A stretch of 10,000 nt of DNA from Chloroflexota bacterium. GTDB taxonomy: Bacteria > Chloroflexota > Anaerolineae > Anaerolineales > Villigracilaceae. Location: NCBI GenBank assembly GCA_020217065.1, contig JAIWOB010000048.1, forward strand, positions 1-10,000, given 5' to 3'. A model generated the notes under the pieces. That model ran no database searches. It worked only from the letters and a program-made list of their open reading frames with translations, and had not been told where the DNA came from. This document shows positions 6,289 to 10,000 of the stretch, one piece after another; the first letter of the stretch is position 1; each line of letters starts with the position of its first letter. The position numbers and the translations under genes are program-made.

Positions 6289-7701
6289 ATGAAGAAACGG
6301 CTCTTTTTGCTTCTCCTGCCCCTATGCCTGGCGCTCGCCTCCGCTCAGCCCGTTCACGCGCAAGCGCCAGCGGGTCCCGTTTACATCGTCCAACCCGGCG
6401 ACAGCCTTTCGTCCATCGCCGTCTTCTTTAACGTTAGCCTCACCGACCTAATGGCGGCAAACGGCATTTCAAATCCCAATCAATTAAGCGCGGGACAACA
6501 GTTGTTGATTCCCGGGCTTGAAGGAGTCAGCGGGCTTATCAATACCCAGCGGGTCAATTTCGGAGATTCCTACCGCAGTCTCACCCGCCGCAGCCAGGTT
6601 CCGTTAGACTTGTTCAAACGGCTCAATCACATTGTCAGCCCAAGCGAATTCTACGTCGGCGTGAATATGATTGTGCCAGTGCAGGAAAAGGGGCAGATTC
6701 TCGGCGCGCGCGTCTCGCCGCAAAAAGGAGAATCGCTCTTGGAAGCGGCGGTCAGACAAAACACCGACCTTTGGACCGTCGTCCATTACAACGGACTTCA
6801 AGGCTCCTGGGACGCCCTGCCCGGAGACGCGCTTTTCGCCCCCGGCGAGGACAACGGGCAAAACCCAAGCGGGCTGCCGTCCGCTTTCCTCAGCGCGGAA
6901 ATTCGCGACTTGCCCATCAAGCAGGGCGGAACGGGCGTCATTAAAGTAAAGACCGCCAGCCCCAATGTGACGCTTGGGGGGATTCTGGTTGACCATCAAC
7001 TTCATTTCTTCCCGCTGGAAGATGGAACGCAAGTCGCCTTGCAGGGAGTCCACGCCCTCTTGCCGCCGGGGGTATATCCGCTGCGGGTGGACGCTACGCT
7101 GCCGGATGGAAGCAGGCAATCTTACGAACAAAATATTCTTATCGTCACGGGAAATTATCCCGACGACCCATTATTATATGTGGACCCTGTGACGATTGAC
7201 CCAGCCGAAACCGAACCGGAGTTAAACAAACTTATCAGCATCACCGCCCCGGTCACTCCGGAAAAATTATGGAACGGAGATTTCATCTCCCCCGCCTCTC
7301 AATACGCGGAATCCACTTACTTTACCTCCCGTTTCGGAAACCGCCGCACTTATATCGGAATCAACACCGACGTTTCCGTTCAAGGCTTTCACACCGGGCT
7401 GGATTTTGGCGGCGGAACGGGACTCCCCATCACAGCCCCGGCGCGGGGAAAAGTGGTTGTGGCGGAGCCCTGGACCGTGCGCGGAAACGTCACCATCATT
7501 GACCATGGCTGGGGCGTTTACAGCGGATTCTGGCATCAGTCCAAATTTTACGTTCAGGTTGGGGACCTGGTGGAACAAGGGCAGGTAATTGGCGAGGTTG
7601 GCGGGACAGGGCGCGTCACCGGCCCGCATTTACACTGGGAATTATGGGTGAACGGAATTCAGGTAGACCCTCTCGACTGGCTCACTTACTCCTACCCCTA
7701 G
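6289..7701 (+). CDS. Secreted LysM-containing M23 peptidase (LytM/NlpD-like)
   Basis: 470-residue envelope protein that likely binds peptidoglycan and either cleaves its cross-links or activates other hydrolases. Parts: a signal peptide MKKR plus hydrophobic core, with probable cleavage after VHA (residue 24); a clear LysM at about 31-75 (YIVQPGDSLSSIA...LIPG); two degenerate LysM-like units at about 85-131 and 147-186; a beta-rich, Ig-like middle at about 200-302; and an M23 domain at about 366-465. The zinc site looks intact: His368 and Asp372 (HTGLD), His449 in HLHWE (447-451), and catalytic-type His416 (GFWHQS) aligned with the family YxHL position. It should therefore be enzymatically active, unlike degenerate EnvC/NlpD-type activators. 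The ATG at 6289 has no evident Shine-Dalgarno, and no alternative start fits the signal peptide better. It lies 22 bases after the DUF192 gene with no promoter seen, so it is probably in the same operon. Confidence 0.93.
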   Translation: MKKRLFLLLLPLCLALASAQPVHAQAPAGPVYIVQPGDSLSSIAVFFNVSLTDLMAANGISNPNQLSAGQQLLIPGLEGVSGLINTQRVNFGDSYRSLTRRSQVPLDLFKRLNHIVSPSEFYVGVNMIVPVQEKGQILGARVSPQKGESLLEAAVRQNTDLWTVVHYNGLQGSWDALPGDALFAPGEDNGQNPSGLPSAFLSAEIRDLPIKQGGTGVIKVKTASPNVTLGGILVDHQLHFFPLEDGTQVALQGVHALLPPGVYPLRVDATLPDGSRQSYEQNILIVTGNYPDDPLLYVDPVTIDPAETEPELNKLISITAPVTPEKLWNGDFISPASQYAESTYFTSRFGNRRTYIGINTDVSVQGFHTGLDFGGGTGLPITAPARGKVVVAEPWTVRGNVTIIDHGWGVYSGFWHQSKFYVQVGDLVEQGQVIGEVGGTGRVTGPHLHWELWVNGIQVDPLDWLTYSYP

Positions 7702-7730
7702 GAAAGAGAAGCGACTGGAGGGCAAATTGA

Positions 7731-7759
7731 TTGCATGGAAGATTAAATTATGTTAAACT
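7731..7759 (+). promoter_or_regulatory. Promoter of the CNBD gene, predicting a near-leaderless mRNA
   Basis: TTGCAT (7731-7736, 4 of 6), a 17-base spacer, then TAAACT (7754-7759, 4 of 6) preceded by a TG extension at 7751-7752. The predicted start is about 7766, only a few bases before the ATG at 7769. No Shine-Dalgarno is present between the -10 box and the ATG, which agrees with a leaderless transcript. Confidence 0.5.
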
Positions 7760-7768
7760 TCCGGTATC

Positions 7769-8263
7769 ATGAGCAGCCTGGTAAATTTCCTTAAACAGTG
7801 CGATATTTTCTACCAATTGACGCCTGCCCAATTGGAGTTGGTGGCAAATATCTGCCAGGAAACAACTTACAACGACGGCGACCTCATCTTCCAAGAAAAT
7901 AGCGGAAGCAAGGAACTATACATTATTTTACAGGGGGAAGTGGACATTTTAATCAACCGTGGCGGGGGAAGCGCCGACCATAAAGCAGCCGCCATCGCCC
8001 GTCTGCGGCGCGGGCAATCGTTTGGCGAGGTAGCGTTGGTGGATGAAGGGCTGCGCTCCGCTTCGGCGCGCGTCACGCAAAAGGACACTCGTTTGCTCCT
8101 CATCCAGCGCGAAAAATTAATGATGCTGTGCGAAGCCTATCCGCAGCTCGGTTATCGTCTTATGTACAACCTCGCGGCGGACCTCGCCATGAAAATTCGC
8201 AATACCGACTTGAGAATTCGCGAACAGTTGCTTTACAAACCCCAAGAGGACAAAAAAAGATAG
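7769..8263 (+). CDS. Stand-alone cyclic-nucleotide-binding domain protein
   Basis: 164 residues, nearly all one CNBD (CAP_ED fold): leading helices (NFLKQCDIFYQLTPAQLELVA), the beta-barrel with the GDLIFQENS and LYIILQGEVDILI strands, and a phosphate-binding cassette from Phe85 to about Ala100 (FGEVALVDEGLRSASA). The cassette keeps Glu87 and Arg96, the residues that hold the cyclic phosphate and ribose in CRP and PKA regulatory subunits. Binding of cAMP, cGMP or a related ligand is therefore plausible. No helix-turn-helix follows; the C-terminus is a helix rich in charge ending in KPQEDKKR, so it is not a CRP/FNR-type transcription factor. It probably signals by protein contact. No cyclase or effector gene is visible here. 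It is followed by 258 bases containing the next gene's promoter and leader. Confidence 0.9.
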   Translation: MSSLVNFLKQCDIFYQLTPAQLELVANICQETTYNDGDLIFQENSGSKELYIILQGEVDILINRGGGSADHKAAAIARLRRGQSFGEVALVDEGLRSASARVTQKDTRLLLIQREKLMMLCEAYPQLGYRLMYNLAADLAMKIRNTDLRIREQLLYKPQEDKKR

Positions 8264-8310
8264 AGCCGCCGCGCAAAACGATGTCGCCCTCAAAACCCTG
8301 TGAATTTCAC

Positions 8311-8339
8311 TTACTATTTTTTCGCAAGTTTGATATACT
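8311..8339 (+). promoter_or_regulatory. Extended -10 promoter of the solute-binding-protein gene
   Basis: TG-A-TATACT (extension 8331-8333, hexamer 8334-8339, 5 of 6 matches) with a weak -35-like TTACTA at 8311-8316 and a 17-base spacer. The predicted start is about 8346, which gives an unusually long leader of about 176 bases before the ATG at 8522. A small dyad GTGAA-T-TTCAC (8300-8310) lies directly upstream of the -35 position and could be an operator half. Confidence 0.55.
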
Positions 8340-8432
8340 GCTTGCCGTTCTACAGTTGGAGCGTTTGCGCCAAACATCGAGAGTACATCCCTTCGGCTGA
8401 TGGTGCGTCATTTTACAAAACTGAAGGAGGTG

Positions 8433-8471
8433 ATGCCGACATCGCTCGAGCATTGTCCGCTGTTTTTGTAA
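8433..8471 (+). CDS. Possible 12-residue leader peptide (upstream ORF)
   Basis: ATG CCG ACA ... TTG TAA would encode MPTSLEHCPLFL. It overlaps the end of a very strong Shine-Dalgarno-like element (AAGGAGG, 8424-8430), but the 2-base spacing to the ATG is shorter than normal, so initiation here is uncertain. It ends one base before the CCCGC/GCGGG hairpin, an arrangement seen in attenuators. It contains three Leu codons but no run of them, so classical leucine attenuation is not clearly supported. It may be only a ribosome standby site, or chance. Confidence 0.2.
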   Translation: MPTSLEHCPLFL

Positions 8472-8509
8472 ACCCGCATGCGCGGGACTTGAGTCCACTA
8501 ATCAAATTT

Positions 8510-8516
8510 GGAGGAG
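8510..8516 (+). promoter_or_regulatory. Ribosome binding site fixing the solute-binding-protein start
   Basis: GGAGGAG, 5 bases before the ATG at 8522. It sets the start at the lipoprotein signal peptide rather than at the GTG of 8300, from which the same frame happens to be open. Confidence 0.85.
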
Positions 8517-8521
8517 CAAGA

Positions 8522-9724
8522 ATGAATAAACGATTGTTCGTTTTACTTTCGGTGTTGGTCGTTGCCAGCCTGGCGCTTTCAGCCTGCGGCGGTGGCGGCG
8601 GCGGCGCAGCCAAAACCATAAAAATCGCCACCCAGTCCCCGCTCTCAGGCGACCAGTCGGTCGTCGGCGTTGACATCAAGCGCGGCGCCGAACTTGGTTT
8701 AGAGCAAATGAGCGGCGCATTGACCGAAATGGGCTTCAAGGTCGAACTGGCGCCCTTCGACGACCAGGCAAATCCTGACACTGGCGTTGCGAACGCCAAG
8801 CAGATTGTGTCCGACCCGGCGATTTTGTGCGTGGTGGGTCACTACAACTCCGGCGTGCAAATCCCTTCATCGGAAGAATATCACAACGCCGGTCTGGCGA
8901 ATGTCTCTCCCGCCAACACCAACCCGAAAGTCACCACCCGCGGCTACCTTGAAGTCAACCGCATCGTGGGACGCGACGACGTTCAAGGCGTGGTGGGCGC
9001 TCAATTCGCCGCCAAGCAGGGAATGAAGACCGCCTTCGTCGTCCACGACAAGACCGCGTACGGACAGGGCATCGCTGAATTTTTCAAGCAGGAAGCCGAA
9101 AAACAAGGCATTGAAGTCCTGGGCTTTGAAGGCACGGAAGAAAAAGCCAACTTCGACGCGCTTCTGTCCCCGATTCTGGCAGCCAATCCCGACGTCGTTT
9201 ACTTTGGCGGCATGTTCTCGCAGGCTGCCGTAATGTTCAAGCAGGCTCGCGAGAAAGGCTATATGGGCATGTTCCTGAGCGACGACGGGTTTGACTCCTC
9301 CGACGCCGCAAAGATTGCCGGACAGACCCTCTTGGACGGGGCGGGGACTTACTACTCAACGGTTTCCGGTCCTGCCGCCGTCTATCCCGACACCGCCAAG
9401 TTTATCGCCGACTTCAAGGCGAAATATAACTCCGACCCCCAGCCCTTCGCCGCACAGGGCTATGACTCGATGGGCATCTGCTTGAAGGCAATCGAAGCCG
9501 CCGCCAAAGCCAAGAACGGCGAAATGCCCACCCGCGCCGAAGTCGCCAAGGCTATCCGCGAATTGAAAGACTATAAGGGCATCACCGGCACAGTCACCTT
9601 CAACTCCATCGGCGACCCGGTGGTTGCGAAGTATTTCGTGATTCAGGTTGGCTCCGCAGACCCAGCCAAATGGCCCGAGAACCCGATTGTCGAAACCCTT
9701 GACATCGCCCCGCCTGCTCCATAA
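8522..9724 (+). CDS. Branched-chain amino acid-type ABC transporter substrate-binding lipoprotein (LivJ/LivK family)
   Basis: 400-residue extracytoplasmic solute receptor for a high-affinity uptake ABC transporter, type I periplasmic-binding fold. Residues 1-22 form a lipoprotein signal with lipobox Leu19-Ser20-Ala21-Cys22, so the mature protein should be lipid-anchored at Cys22. A six-glycine linker (8588-8605) then precedes the fold, which begins KTIKIATQSPLSGDQ. Other family marks are the VVGVDIKRGAELGLEQ helix, the GHYNSGVQIP ligand-site loop, the NRIVGRDDVQG segment, the VVHDKTAYGQG hinge-region strand, and VVYFGGMFSQAA. The ligand may be Leu/Ile/Val, but members of this family also bind other amino acids, amides, urea or aromatic acids, so specificity is open. 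A 13-bp hairpin follows the stop, and a membrane-protein gene begins 72 bases later. Confidence 0.93.
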   Translation: MNKRLFVLLSVLVVASLALSACGGGGGGAAKTIKIATQSPLSGDQSVVGVDIKRGAELGLEQMSGALTEMGFKVELAPFDDQANPDTGVANAKQIVSDPAILCVVGHYNSGVQIPSSEEYHNAGLANVSPANTNPKVTTRGYLEVNRIVGRDDVQGVVGAQFAAKQGMKTAFVVHDKTAYGQGIAEFFKQEAEKQGIEVLGFEGTEEKANFDALLSPILAANPDVVYFGGMFSQAAVMFKQAREKGYMGMFLSDDGFDSSDAAKIAGQTLLDGAGTYYSTVSGPAAVYPDTAKFIADFKAKYNSDPQPFAAQGYDSMGICLKAIEAAAKAKNGEMPTRAEVAKAIRELKDYKGITGTVTFNSIGDPVVAKYFVIQVGSADPAKWPENPIVETLDIAPPAP

Positions 9725-9742
9725 ACGGTTCTCTGCGCGTCT

Positions 9743-9779
9743 CTCCCGGCTCTTTCGCGCAAAGAGCCGGGAGTATTTT
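9743..9779 (+). terminator. Strong hairpin with weak T tract after the solute-binding-protein gene
   Basis: Perfect 13-bp stem CTCCCGGCTCTTT (9743-9755) / AAAGAGCCGGGAG (9761-9773) with a CGCGC loop, followed only by TATTTTC. The stem is strong but the U tract is short and interrupted. It may terminate partially and also protect the upstream mRNA from 3' decay, a common way to make binding protein in excess over permease. The next gene on the same strand has no clear promoter of its own, which fits leaky read-through. Confidence 0.7.
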
Positions 9780-9796
9780 CAACTTTGGGAGCGGTT

Positions 9797-10000
9797 ATGA
9801 ATCGATTCTTCAAGTCCATAAACGTACGCGAACTACTCCGCCCGATTGGACAAATGCTCGTTTTTTCAGCGGGAAGCGCCGTCATCCTGTCTGTGATTGT
9901 CCTTCTCCTCGCTCTGGCGCTCGACCAAACCGCCATTGGCGCGGCAGCCCTGGAGCGCTTCAAAACTTCATTATTCAACTACACCCTGGTTAACCTGCCG
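9797..10000 (+). CDS. N-terminus of a membrane protein, possibly a LivH-type ABC permease (3'-truncated by window edge)
   Basis: Open from the ATG at 9797 to the window end (68 codons, no stop). GGGAG (9787-9791) is 5 bases upstream. The visible part has a basic amphipathic N-terminus (Arg4, Lys6, Arg11, Arg15), then one clear transmembrane segment at about residues 20-42 (MLVFSAGSAVILSVIVLLLA...), then a polar stretch ending NYTLVNLP. Position right after a LivK-type receptor makes a LivH/LivM permease the leading guess. Typical LivH proteins begin almost directly with their first conserved helices and lack this 60-residue start, so an N-terminal extension or a different membrane protein is possible. 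The visible residues alone do not identify the family. Confidence 0.6.
   Translation, partial: MNRFFKSINVRELLRPIGQMLVFSAGSAVILSVIVLLLALALDQTAIGAAALERFKTSLFNYTLVNLP

Larger units (their letters stand above)
8346..8521 (+). promoter_or_regulatory. Long structured 5' leader of the solute-binding-protein mRNA
   Basis: About 176 untranslated bases containing, in order: a small hairpin GTTTG/CAAAC (8363-8367 with 8371-8375); an 11-base AAGGAGGTGAT (8424-8434), which equals the complement of the usual 16S rRNA 3' end; a possible 12-codon ORF (8433-8471); a hairpin CCCGC/GCGGG (8473-8477 with 8482-8486); and a dyad GGACT/AGTCC (8485-8489 with 8492-8496), which shares two bases with the preceding hairpin so that both cannot form fully. 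The gene's own Shine-Dalgarno follows at 8510-8516. I do not recognise a known riboswitch class. A regulatory role is inference. Confidence 0.35.

Noticed and set aside
8299..8310. TGTGA..TCAC sequence resembling a CRP half-site pair next to the CNBD gene
   Set aside because: The half-sites are 3 bases apart instead of 6, and the adjacent CNBD protein has no DNA-binding domain, so a CRP operator is not supported; only a small dyad remains.
8300..8521. In-frame 74-codon N-terminal extension of the solute-binding protein from GTG 8300
   Set aside because: It overlaps the predicted promoter, and the ATG at 8522 has an ideal Shine-Dalgarno followed by a complete lipoprotein signal peptide, which must be N-terminal.
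8588..8605. GGC-rich repeat as a possible microsatellite or phase-variable tract
   Set aside because: It encodes six glycines right after the lipobox cysteine, a usual flexible linker in lipoproteins; one GGT breaks the repeat, and in-frame triplet changes would not switch the gene off.
1..10000. CRISPR arrays, tRNA or rRNA genes, insertion sequences, phage or defence-system genes
   Set aside because: No spaced direct repeats, cloverleaf-like segments, transposase motifs or terminal inverted repeats were seen on either strand; nearly all sequence is accounted for by housekeeping genes.

Overview
The window reads as an ordinary stretch of bacterial chromosome: about 53-55% GC by eye, densely coding, with one partial gene at each end. 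The protein styles suggest Chloroflexota, probably Anaerolineae. These include a Gly-rich LivK-type lipoprotein, a LysM/M23 envelope protein with a beta-rich middle, a receiver-only response regulator and a stand-alone cyclic-nucleotide-binding domain. That assignment is inference from recognition, not a database result. No rRNA, tRNA, CRISPR array, insertion sequence or prophage gene was seen.

Left block, plus strand (1-2710): the 3' part of miaA (tRNA dimethylallyltransferase, its P-loop lying upstream of the window), then a long-chain fatty-acid-CoA ligase-type AMP-binding enzyme. The ligase has its own near-consensus sigma-70 promoter, whose -35 box directly follows the miaA stop codon, and it ends at a textbook intrinsic terminator. 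Middle block, minus strand (2728-5442): an exonuclease III-type AP endonuclease followed by ftsH. ftsH has a perfect extended -10 promoter in the 93-base gap, and its start is a GTG at 4587 preceded by a strong Shine-Dalgarno. The ligase and ftsH converge on the single hairpin at 2680-2710.

Right block, plus strand (5497-10000): divergent from the nuclease lies a tight group made of a receiver-only response regulator, a DUF192 protein 5 bases downstream, and a secreted LysM/M23 peptidase 22 bases further on. Next comes a stand-alone CNBD protein with a near-leaderless promoter. A LivK-type solute-binding lipoprotein follows, with a long 5' leader and a strong hairpin after its stop. The window ends in the N-terminus of a membrane protein, possibly a transport permease. 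The block joins small signal-sensing proteins, cell-wall remodelling and nutrient uptake; whether these cooperate is not shown by the sequence.

Most genes are housekeeping. The least explained stretch is the roughly 176-base leader of the solute-binding-protein gene. It carries an 11-base match to the full anti-Shine-Dalgarno complement, a possible 12-codon upstream ORF and two overlapping small hairpins. Four of the five promoters I can propose share an extended -10 (TG-N-TA..) architecture.
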